Origin: Heterotrichella gracilis
Taxonomy: Eukaryota > Sar > Xanthophyceae > Tribonematales > Xanthonemataceae
NCBI GenBank assembly: GCA_032358255.1
Contig: JAULBX010025829.1
Span: 496,001-560,000 of the forward strand
Length of the DNA: 64,000 nt
Direction of reading: 5' to 3'
The notes beneath the pieces are model-generated. The model had not been told where the DNA came from, did not search any database, and worked only from the letters and a program-made list of their open reading frames with translations. Position numbers and translations under genes: made by a program. Position 1 is the stretch's first letter. The number at the start of each line of letters is the position of its first letter. Of the stretch, positions 1 to 6,488 are shown piece by piece.

Positions 1-510
1 TGGCATAAAAACACCTTTGTAATTTTTGCGCTCAATAAACATGTGAATAGTTTCTCCATAGGTGTGAATACCTGACTTTACAATTTCGCCATTTTCATCT
101 TTGATCACTGTTGGTTCTAAAAATGATCTTGCACCGCGTTTTGTTGTTTCTTCGTATGACTTACGAGCATCATCTACCCATAATGCAATAACTTTAACGC
201 CATCACCGTGTTTACGAATATGATGAGAAATTTCACTTTCCGGATCGAAGGGAGAAGTTAACACTAAGCGAATTTTATCTTGCACTAATACATACGATAC
301 ACGGTCACGAGAACCGGTTTCTAAACCTGCATATGCTAATTCCTGAAACCCAAACGCTGTTTTATAAAAATGAGCTGCTTGTTTTGCATTGCCTACATAT
401 AATTCTACATAATCTGTGCCATTTATCGGTAAAAAGTCTTGCGCTTTTTCAAAAACTTTTTCTCCACTATAATCGTAGTTTTTTACCTTAGTTAAATCTG
501 CTGTTGCCAT
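1..510 (-). CDS. hppD: 4-hydroxyphenylpyruvate dioxygenase, N-terminal part (cut by window edge)
   Basis: This enzyme converts 4-hydroxyphenylpyruvate to homogentisate in tyrosine breakdown, using Fe(II) and O2. The visible 170 residues start at MATADLTKVKNYDYSGEKVF and run off the left edge; the family is about 370-390 residues long, so over half is missing, including the C-terminal half that holds the iron ligands. The N-terminal vicinal-oxygen-chelate fold is recognisable (DYVELYVGNAKQAAHFYKTA near residue 33, then SRDRVSYVLVQ and a GDGVKVIALWVDDA segment). It lies 95 bases downstream of hmgA on the same strand, so the two consecutive enzymes of the homogentisate pathway are probably co-transcribed. 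Confidence 0.93.
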   Translation of the reverse strand, partial: MATADLTKVKNYDYSGEKVFEKAQDFLPINGTDYVELYVGNAKQAAHFYKTAFGFQELAYAGLETGSRDRVSYVLVQDKIRLVLTSPFDPESEISHHIRKHGDGVKVIALWVDDARKSYEETTKRGARSFLEPTVIKDENGEIVKSGIHTYGETIHMFIERKNYKGVFMP

Positions 511-605
511 ACTATTTAAGATTTTAGGTTTATGAATTTTGATTGTCTATTATTTTTCAGTTCAACTTATCGAATTTTGAATTCTTAGTTCCGTGTTCCC
601 ACCCA

Positions 606-1778
606 CTATGTTAGTTGCGGTTTACTCATCCAGGATTTATAATAATCCTTTACTTCGTATTTCATTGCCTCTGTGGTAATTTTTAAAGGGTTAAATGGAT
701 CGATCATTACAGCGAGCTCTTTAGTTTCTTTTTTACCGATACTGCGTTCAATTGCTCCCGGATGCGGCCCATGAGGAACACCTGCAGGATGTAATGTAAA
801 CTGGCCAGCCTTAATATTATTACGACTCATAAAATCGCCATCTACATAATATAATATCTCTTCTGCATCAATATTGCTATGATGATAAGGTGCAGGGATC
901 GCGTCAGGGTGATAGTCATATAAACGCGGTACGAACGAACATATCACAAAGTTCCGTCCCTCAAATTGTTGGTGTATGGGTGGAGGCATGTGTATCCTGC
1001 CTGTAATTGGCTCAAAATTAAAAATAGAAAAAGCATAAGGATATACGTAACCGTCCCAACCTATCAGATCGAATGGATGTGTTTCATATGTATACGGATA
1101 AATCATACCGCGTTTTTTGATCATAATTTTAAAATTGCCACATTCATGGTGCGTTTCAAAACTGTGCGGCAATTTAAAATCGCGTTCGCAAAAAGGAGAA
1201 TGTTCTAACAACTGCCCAAATTCATTACGGTAGCGTTTTGGAGTACGGATGGGACTGTGAGATTCAATAAATAGAATTTTATTTTCTGCAGTGGCAAACT
1301 CTAACTTATAAACGACACCCCTAGGAATAATTACATAATCGCCATATTCAAAATCAACCGTGCCATACATCGTTTTGCATCTACCACTTCCTTTATGAAT
1401 GAATAGCATTTCATCAGAATCTGCATTCTTAAAAAAATATTCTTCCATAGACTTTGCAGGGCAGGCCATACCAATTTGCATATCGTCGTTAAAGAAAAAT
1501 ATTTTACGACTTTCTAAATAATCATTTTCAGGTTCCACATCATAGCCCATAAAACTCAAAGCTCTCAAACTCTCGTCTAAGGCAGCCTCGGGTTTAGCCC
1601 AATGCGCTTTACCAATTTCCTTAACCATTGTGGGAGGATTTAAATGATACACTAAAGAAGAAGTGCTGGAAAAACCTTCAGTTCCAAATAATTCTTCATG
1701 ATACAATTCGCCATTTGGTTTACGAAATACGATGTGGCGCTTGTGTGGAACCTGTCCGTGTTTTTGGTATATTGCCAT
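606..1778 (-). CDS. hmgA: Homogentisate 1,2-dioxygenase
   Basis: It opens the ring of homogentisate to maleylacetoacetate, the step after HppD, in the cytoplasm. The 390-residue protein is cupin-like and shorter than the human enzyme (about 445). The Fe(II) ligands can be placed as H300, E306 and H336, with the same 6- and 30-residue spacing as His335/Glu341/His371 of human HGD, in the segments PAPYHHSNIDAEEILYYVDG and FTLHPAGVPHGPHPG. The gene starts MAIYQKHGQVPHKRH. A promoter-like region with a Crp/Fnr-type site lies upstream (1811-1856). hppD follows on the same strand. No maleylacetoacetate isomerase or fumarylacetoacetase gene is in the window. Confidence 0.95.
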   Translation of the reverse strand: MAIYQKHGQVPHKRHIVFRKPNGELYHEELFGTEGFSSTSSLVYHLNPPTMVKEIGKAHWAKPEAALDESLRALSFMGYDVEPENDYLESRKIFFFNDDMQIGMACPAKSMEEYFFKNADSDEMLFIHKGSGRCKTMYGTVDFEYGDYVIIPRGVVYKLEFATAENKILFIESHSPIRTPKRYRNEFGQLLEHSPFCERDFKLPHSFETHHECGNFKIMIKKRGMIYPYTYETHPFDLIGWDGYVYPYAFSIFNFEPITGRIHMPPPIHQQFEGRNFVICSFVPRLYDYHPDAIPAPYHHSNIDAEEILYYVDGDFMSRNNIKAGQFTLHPAGVPHGPHPGAIERSIGKKETKELAVMIDPFNPLKITTEAMKYEVKDYYKSWMSKPQLT

Positions 1779-1810
1779 ACTATTTTTTTGTAAAAGAAGT
1801 ACTTTTTATT

Positions 1811-1856
1811 CGAAAGTAAAATGATATTACTCAGTCTCATGACTGACCATTGTCAA
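1811..1856 (-). promoter_or_regulatory. Putative hmgA promoter with a Crp/Fnr-type site
   Basis: Read on the minus strand, the site TTGACAATGGTCA (1856-1844) is followed, 25 bases after its end, by TACTTTCG (1818-1811), one base off the Bacteroidota -7 consensus TAnnTTTG. The expected -33 position reads CATG rather than TTTG, which would suit an activator-dependent promoter. A second dyad, TCAGTC-TCAT-GACTGA (1831-1846), overlaps the site. The same 13-base site recurs with 11 matches in front of paaA. Regulation itself is inferred. Confidence 0.45.
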
Positions 1857-1863
1857 ATTTCCA

Positions 1864-1897
1864 AAAATAAAAAAGCCATAACCTCTCAGTTATTGCT
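1864..1897 (-). terminator. Rho-independent terminator of the paa-ydcH transcript
   Basis: On the minus strand AGCAATAAC (1897-1889), a six-base loop and GTTATGGCT (1882-1874) form a 9-bp stem with one mismatch, followed by a T-rich tract (1873-1864). It lies 21 bases past the end of the ydcH-like gene and separates the paa operon from hmgA. Confidence 0.7.
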
Positions 1898-1917
1898 AAA
1901 AAATAATTACCTCAAAA

Positions 1918-2148
1918 TTATTTTTTTAGAAATTCATAGATCGAGTCCTTTAAACCCACTCGTTTTTTTCGTAGTTCGTTCAAGTGTTCATCGGTTGTTG
2001 GTGTAGCGCCTGTTTCTATACTATGTATAGCATGGTCCACTTCATGATACTCGTCAAAAAACTTCCGAAAGCGGGAATCTGATGTTTTTAGCTCATGAAT
2101 TTTTTCTTTCATTTCCGGAAACTCGTGTAATAGATCGTGTTTTTGCAT
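1918..2148 (-). CDS. YdcH/DUF465-like small protein
   Basis: A charged, all-helical protein of 76 residues if translation begins at MQKHDLLHEFPEMKEKIHEL. Both the length and the pattern (FRKFFDEYHEVDHAIHSIE, then HLNELRKKRVGLKDSIYEFL) match the YdcH/DUF465 family of short helical-hairpin proteins of unknown function. The reading frame is open for 20 more codons upstream, to 2208, but that would overlap the end of paaD and exceed the family's length, so I chose the inner start. It is the last gene before a terminator, 37 bases after paaD, and probably rides on the paa transcript; nothing ties it to phenylacetate metabolism. Confidence 0.75.
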   Translation of the reverse strand: MQKHDLLHEFPEMKEKIHELKTSDSRFRKFFDEYHEVDHAIHSIETGATPTTDEHLNELRKKRVGLKDSIYEFLKK

Positions 2149-2185
2149 AATATATGTTTTAGTTTTGTGGTTTAAAAATTGTTTT

Positions 2186-2677
2186 TTAGTGGCATTTAAA
2201 GAAGTCAAATATTTCTTTGCAGTTGGAGCATTTATATAATGCTTTACAAGCCGTTGAACCGAAACGACTAATTAATTCTGTATGTCTTGAATTGCAGCGT
2301 GGACAAACAACAGTTTCTTCGGCAGAAAATAATTTATTACATGCCGAATGATTTGGAGGAGCAATGCCGTACTTTTTCAATTTTGTTTTTGCTTCTTCAC
2401 TCAACCAATCGGTTGTCCATGCCGGTTCAAATGTTAACTCTACTTTTATTTTATCAATACCTTTTGCAAATAAAATTTCTTTGATCTGATCTTCTATCAT
2501 TTTCATTGCGGGACAGGCCGTATACGTTGGTGTGATCGTCACTGTATACGTATCATTTTCTAACCTAACATCGCGTAAGATACCAAGGTCTTTAATAGTT
2601 ATTACTGGGATTTCCGGATCGGGAATTCCGGCAATAAGATCATAGACATCTTGAGTATCTAAATGAGATGTTACCAT
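2186..2677 (-). CDS. paaD: Phenylacetyl-CoA epoxidase accessory protein PaaD
   Basis: PaaD belongs to the DUF59/MIP18 group and is thought to help install the metal or Fe-S centres of the PaaABCE epoxidase. The 163 residues contain a DUF59 domain (about 8-90, IPDPEIPVITIKDLGILRDV, with CPAMKMIED) and the C-terminal cysteine-rich tail typical of PaaD (CPRCNSRHTE, then YKCSNCKEIFDFFKCH), a likely zinc or Fe-S site. Its start overlaps the end of paaC by 7 bases, suggesting translational coupling. It is the fourth gene of paaABCD; the reductase gene paaE is not next to it. Confidence 0.93.
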   Translation of the reverse strand: MVTSHLDTQDVYDLIAGIPDPEIPVITIKDLGILRDVRLENDTYTVTITPTYTACPAMKMIEDQIKEILFAKGIDKIKVELTFEPAWTTDWLSEEAKTKLKKYGIAPPNHSACNKLFSAEETVVCPRCNSRHTELISRFGSTACKALYKCSNCKEIFDFFKCH

Positions 2678-3429
2678 TTTGCATCCGGATAAGCTCTTTG
2701 CAAATATTGCATTTCAGATAAAATGTGGCCCAGATTTTCAGTATGAATTCCTTTCTTACTTCCAGTTTGCATATACGTATCTGCCGGAACCGATAAAGTA
2801 GCTTCAGTTAAAATTCTTTCCACTTCACTCTGCCATTTGCTTTTAAGTGCCACCGCGTCAACCGCTATGTGTTGATGCAATAAATATGTATCTATATGAT
2901 CCATTTCAAATAATTCGCCAGTATACATCCACAGATCGTTCAGTGCTTTTTGCAAACGCTTATGACTTTCAGCTGTTCCATCTCCCAGGCGTAAAGTCCA
3001 ATCGATGGCGTGTTGCATATGATACTTAACTTCTTTGGTGGATTTTTTTGCAATAGCCGATAACATTTCATCTTTACTGTTTTCTAATTCAGAAAAAAAC
3101 AAATATTCATAAACCGAAATAAATAATTGACGCGCAATTACATTTGCAAAATCGCCGTTTGGCTGTTCCGTTATCAAATAATTATGGTAGTTAATTTCTG
3201 CCCGACGATAAGCGATATCATCTTCCGTATTTCCTTTGCCTTCTAGTTCAGCCGCGTACTTTAATAAAGCTTGTGCTCTGCCGATCATATCTAATGCTAT
3301 ATTAGTTAAGGCCAGATCTTCTTCTAAAATTGGGCCGCGGCTGCAAAGTTCAGATAAACGATGGCCGAGTATAAGAGCATTATCGCCAAGACGAATAACG
3401 TAGTTGTAAGTTGCCTCTTTTGTTGTCAT
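2671..3429 (-). CDS. paaC: Phenylacetyl-CoA epoxidase structural subunit PaaC
   Basis: PaaC is the structural partner of the catalytic PaaA in the multicomponent epoxidase that turns phenylacetyl-CoA into the ring-1,2-epoxide. It is a ferritin-like helical protein of 252 residues, the usual length. Recognisable segments are YVIRLGDNALILGHRLSELC at the N terminus, EEDLALTNIALDMIGRAQAL near residue 36 and DWTLRLGDGTAESHKRLQ near residue 143. As in other PaaC proteins, the di-iron site is degenerate. It lies 11 bases after paaB and overlaps paaD by 7 bases. Confidence 0.94.
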   Translation of the reverse strand: MTTKEATYNYVIRLGDNALILGHRLSELCSRGPILEEDLALTNIALDMIGRAQALLKYAAELEGKGNTEDDIAYRRAEINYHNYLITEQPNGDFANVIARQLFISVYEYLFFSELENSKDEMLSAIAKKSTKEVKYHMQHAIDWTLRLGDGTAESHKRLQKALNDLWMYTGELFEMDHIDTYLLHQHIAVDAVALKSKWQSEVERILTEATLSVPADTYMQTGSKKGIHTENLGHILSEMQYLQRAYPDAKW

Positions 3430-3440
3430 ACTATTTGCAG

Positions 3441-3731
3441 TTAAATATTTTTAGCGCCTTCCGGCATCACATAAAAAGTTGGATGACGATAAATTTTATC
3501 TTTCGAAGGATCAAATAACATATCACTGTCATCGGGATCAGAAGCCGAAATATGTCTGGAAGGAACTACCCATATGCTTGTTCCCTCGCCTCTACGTGTA
3601 TAAATATCTCTTGCGTTTTGCATTGCCATTTTTACATCCGACGCATGAACGCTTCCCGAATGAATATAAGGTTGGCCCGATTTACTTTGAATAAATACTT
3701 CCCATAGATCTAATTGCGTATCTGTTGCCAT
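3441..3731 (-). CDS. paaB: Phenylacetyl-CoA epoxidase subunit PaaB
   Basis: A small 96-residue subunit of the epoxidase, thought to bridge PaaAC heterodimers. Matching features are LWEVFIQSKSGQPYIHSGSV near the N terminus, HASDVKMAMQNARDIYTRRG in the middle, and SIWVVPSRHISASDPDD followed by KDKIYRHPTFYVMPEGAKNI. Length and motif order are those of the family. It sits between paaA (9 bases) and paaC (11 bases) in the same reading direction. Confidence 0.95.
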   Translation of the reverse strand: MATDTQLDLWEVFIQSKSGQPYIHSGSVHASDVKMAMQNARDIYTRRGEGTSIWVVPSRHISASDPDDSDMLFDPSKDKIYRHPTFYVMPEGAKNI

Positions 3732-3740
3732 ATTATCTTC

Positions 3741-4685
3741 TTAAACAGTTTGTAACTCTTTTTTTGAATGTTTGATCTTATAAGCCTCCGCTGCTTCTCT
3801 TACCCATGCGCCTTGTTCGTGGTATTTAATGTGATGCTCTAAACGCTGTTTATTACACGGACCATGACCTGCAATTACTCTGTGAAACTCCTCCCAATTG
3901 ATAGGACTTAACGTGTAATGTCCGGTTTTTTCATCCAGTTTAAAATTTTTATCCGGAATAGTTAAACCAATTAATTCCGCCTGCGGAATTGTTTTATCAA
4001 TAAACTTTTGACGCAATTCGTCATTAGTTTCGCGTTTAATTTTCCATTTTACTGCGTCAGTGCTTCTCGGCGAATCAGAATCGTGAGGCCCAAACATCAT
4101 TAATGCCGGCCACCACCACCTGTTCATTGCATCCTGAGCCATAGCCTTTTGATCTTTGGTGCCACGCATCATGGTTGTCATAATTTCGTAGCCTTGACGT
4201 TGATGAAAACTTTCTTCTTTACAAATACGAACCATGGCTCTGCTATATGGACCATAAGAAGTTCTCTGTAACGAAACCTGATTAACTATAGCTGCACCAT
4301 CTACTAACCATCCAATTGCACCAATATCGGCCCAGTTTAAAGCTGGGTAATTAAAAATACTTGAATACTTAGCTTTACCTGATTGCAATTGTTCGATTAA
4401 CTCTGCGCGCGAAACCCCTAGAGTTTCCACTGCACTATAAAGATATAAACCATGACCACCCTCATCTTGAATTTTTGCCAACAAAATTTGTTTTGCTCTT
4501 AAACTGGGGGCTCTGGTAATCCAATTACCCTCGGGCTGCATACCAATAACTTCTGAATGTGCATGCTGAGACATTTGGCGGATCAAATGTTTACGATAGC
4601 CTTCCGGCATATAATCTTTAGCTTCAATATGTTCTCCACTGTCAATCCTCGATTGAAAATGTGCATCAGAATGTTCGTTGTGCAT
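3741..4685 (-). CDS. paaA: Phenylacetyl-CoA epoxidase catalytic subunit PaaA
   Basis: This di-iron subunit uses O2 and electrons from PaaE to epoxidise the ring of phenylacetyl-CoA in the cytoplasm. The 314 residues form a ferritin-like fold. Probable iron ligands are E45 ([10 protein letters not shown]), E75 and H78 ([20 protein letters not shown]), and E158 and H161 ([14 protein letters not shown]), giving two EXXH pairs as in E. coli PaaA. It is the first gene of paaABCD and has a clear Bacteroidota promoter with an adjacent Crp/Fnr-like site (4700-4743). No phenylacetate-CoA ligase, PaaE, PaaZ or PaaR is nearby, but a PaaG-like isomerase lies at 53839-54615. Confidence 0.95.
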   Translation of the reverse strand: MHNEHSDAHFQSRIDSGEHIEAKDYMPEGYRKHLIRQMSQHAHSEVIGMQPEGNWITRAPSLRAKQILLAKIQDEGGHGLYLYSAVETLGVSRAELIEQLQSGKAKYSSIFNYPALNWADIGAIGWLVDGAAIVNQVSLQRTSYGPYSRAMVRICKEESFHQRQGYEIMTTMMRGTKDQKAMAQDAMNRWWWPALMMFGPHDSDSPRSTDAVKWKIKRETNDELRQKFIDKTIPQAELIGLTIPDKNFKLDEKTGHYTLSPINWEEFHRVIAGHGPCNKQRLEHHIKYHEQGAWVREAAEAYKIKHSKKELQTV

Positions 4686-4699
4686 AATGAAATTTTTAG

Positions 4700-4743
4700 T
4701 AAAACTATATTAAGCTAGGTGCTACTCAAATGACTTTTGTCAA
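4700..4743 (-). promoter_or_regulatory. paaA promoter with adjacent Crp/Fnr-type site
   Basis: On the minus strand TTTG (4730-4727), exactly 19 bases, then TAGTTTTA (4707-4700) matches the Bacteroidota -33/-7 pattern with one mismatch in the -7 element. Directly upstream of the -33 element, with no gap, is TTGACAAAAGTCA (4743-4731), a TTGAC-N4-GTCA half-palindrome. Its centre would fall close to -41, the class II activator position used by Crp/Fnr proteins. Elements are seen directly; binding is inferred. Confidence 0.6.
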
Positions 4744-4846
4744 TGAAACTTATGATTGTAATCAGGCTTATATGTTTATTTGAGAAAATCTTTTGCATTT
4801 TGCATGCAAGTCCGACAGCTACAAGATTTTAGAAAAATTTAGAAAT

Positions 4847-4875
4847 AAACCGGCTCTTTTAAAAAAAGCCGGCTT
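4847..4875 (-). terminator. Terminator-like hairpin after the propeller gene
   Basis: On the minus strand AAGCCGGCT (4875-4867) pairs with AGCCGGTTT (4855-4847), a 9-bp stem with one G-U pair and an 11-base A/T loop, followed by a T-rich stretch. It lies about 80 bases past the stop of the propeller gene and before the paaA promoter, so it insulates the paa operon. Confidence 0.6.
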
Positions 4876-4955
4876 GAAAATAATTGTAAATACATCTTTT
4901 AAGATCGTAGAAAATAAATCGAATCCAAATTATTGAATGAGTAAGGTGTATTAAT

Positions 4956-6131
4956 TTATTGTTTGATCAATTTACATTTTTGATCACTCATTCCATTAAT
5001 AGCAAAAACATAAATTCCCGGCGACAGATCTAATATGTCTATTTGCATAGCTGTATAATTTATTTCGCCTGTTTTTACTACTCTACCTGTATTATCAGTT
5101 ACAGAATAGATCGAACCAATCAGCTCATCCCTTAAATTTACTTTAATCATATCAGTTGCGGGGTTTGGAAATAAATAAAAACTTCTTGAAATTTTGTTTT
5201 CTGCCATCCCACTAACAGGCGCAGTGTAAAGCGAAACACCATCCATAGTACCAACCCACAAATTTCCTGCATTGTCAATAATAGAAGTATTTACAAGATC
5301 GCCAATTAAACCATTGCTTGTATTGTAATTTGTAAAAGCGCTGCCATTATATTTTGAGATACCAGCTGCATTTGTACCAAACCATTTATTGTTTGATTGA
5401 TCGAAAGCAATAGCATGCACGTTGTTTGCAGGTAATCCATTTGTAGTAGTATAGTTTGTCCAAACTGTTCCATCAAACTTCTTTAAACCTGTTGATGTCC
5501 CGAACCAAATGTTTCCACTCGCATCTGGTTTTACAACATTCACATAATTTGCCTGCGAATAAGTTGTCCAATTAGTACCGTCAAATTTTGATACACCTCC
5601 GCCCCAGGTGCCAAACCACATGTTATTTGCATTGTCTATTGCCATACCCGGTACAATATTATTTGCCAAACCATTTGCAGTTGTATAAATGGTCCAGTTA
5701 ACATCATTAAATTTTGAAACACCCATGTTGGTTGCAAACCATTTATTTCCGGTAGCGTCTATTTCAATTGCATATACAAGGTTGTTCGACAATCCCTCAA
5801 ACGTGGTAAAATTTGTCCAAGTACTACCATTAAATTTTGAAACGCCACCGTCAGTACCGATCCAAATATTTCCTGAAGCATCAATTTTTATAGCTCTTAC
5901 GTAATCATTTACCAAGCCGTCGTTAACAGTGTAGCTTGTCCAGTTAGTACCATCAAATTTAGAAATACCGCCGCCATATGTGCCAAACCATTTATTCCCA
6001 AAAGCGTCTATTGCAATAGCCTGTACATTATTGTTTGCAAGACCATTTGTTTCATTGTAAGAGATCCATGTTTGTGCTTTTATGAATAACCCTGCGATCA
6101 TAAAAGCTAATACCAGTAGTTGTGTTTTCAT
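4956..6131 (-). CDS. Secreted seven-repeat Reg_prop-type beta-propeller with T9SS sorting domain
   Basis: The 391-residue protein has a signal peptide (MKTQLLVLAFMIAGLFIKAQ), seven tandem repeats of about 41 residues (roughly 22-305) and a T9SS type A sorting domain (YLFPNPATDMIKVNLRD to the end, KLIKQ). Each repeat carries the pattern W(T/I)-x-Y/F-T...NGL..N.V.AI..D..GN.WFGT..G(V/I)SKF(D/N)G, which is the 'two-component regulator propeller' repeat. Seven repeats suggest one complete seven-bladed propeller. Unlike most proteins with this repeat it has no histidine kinase or DNA-binding part, so it is probably an exported or surface-anchored propeller. The ligand is unknown. It is flanked by its own terminator. 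Confidence 0.82.
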   Translation of the reverse strand: MKTQLLVLAFMIAGLFIKAQTWISYNETNGLANNNVQAIAIDAFGNKWFGTYGGGISKFDGTNWTSYTVNDGLVNDYVRAIKIDASGNIWIGTDGGVSKFNGSTWTNFTTFEGLSNNLVYAIEIDATGNKWFATNMGVSKFNDVNWTIYTTANGLANNIVPGMAIDNANNMWFGTWGGGVSKFDGTNWTTYSQANYVNVVKPDASGNIWFGTSTGLKKFDGTVWTNYTTTNGLPANNVHAIAFDQSNNKWFGTNAAGISKYNGSAFTNYNTSNGLIGDLVNTSIIDNAGNLWVGTMDGVSLYTAPVSGMAENKISRSFYLFPNPATDMIKVNLRDELIGSIYSVTDNTGRVVKTGEINYTAMQIDILDLSPGIYVFAINGMSDQKCKLIKQ

Positions 6132-6459
6132 TTTGTTTTAATTTTATTTTTCTAGTTATTAAATAATTTATAAAACAAAAGTCGGCTTAACAGGTCGCGA
6201 AAACTTACGGAAAAATAAAAGGGTTTTTGGAAGGTTTTTGAATTTTGAAAAAAAGGATATTTTCATCAAAATCAGCCCCGCCTTTTTTGCATTTTTTGCA
6301 AATATTGCTATTTCAGGCTCATTTTTTGCAAAATATACGGACAGAAATAAGTAATTCCTGCCAAAAAAATAATTGAATTCTAAATGGAGAGCCTATTGTC
6401 TTACGCCTATAACACAAACATTCCTTCGACTGCGCTCAGGATAAACTGACTCGTTTGTA
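6132..6459. other. Intergenic region of 328 bases between the propeller and phosphatase genes
   Basis: No credible coding sequence is visible here. The part next to the propeller gene is A/T-rich leader with no clear -7 element. Around 6280-6330 there are several TTTTTTGCA-like runs. From 6398 rightwards it holds the duplicated end of the phosphatase gene and a REP-like insertion, annotated separately. Confidence 0.6.
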
Positions 6460-6488
6460 TTATAGTCTTACGCCTATAACACAAACAT
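6398..6488. repeat. 24-base direct repeat flanking a 43-base REP-like insertion
   Basis: The 24 bases at 6398-6421 (starting GTCTTACGCCTATAAC) recur exactly at 6465-6488, where they encode the last residues of the phosphatase (VCVIGVR). The 43 bases between the copies contain TCCTTCGACTGCGCTCAGGA (6422-6441), an imperfect palindrome of the REP-like type (CTGAGCGCAGTCGAAGG on the other strand) that is widespread between genes in several bacterial phyla. Read on the minus strand, the outer copy gives the same frame followed by Gln and a stop, so the gene probably ended in VRQ before the insertion and now ends in VRL. Confidence 0.75.

Noticed and set aside
4798-4807. Ten-base palindrome TTGCATGCAA upstream of the paa operon
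   Set aside because: It is short, over 60 bases upstream of the -33 element, and in A/T-rich sequence; chance is likely.
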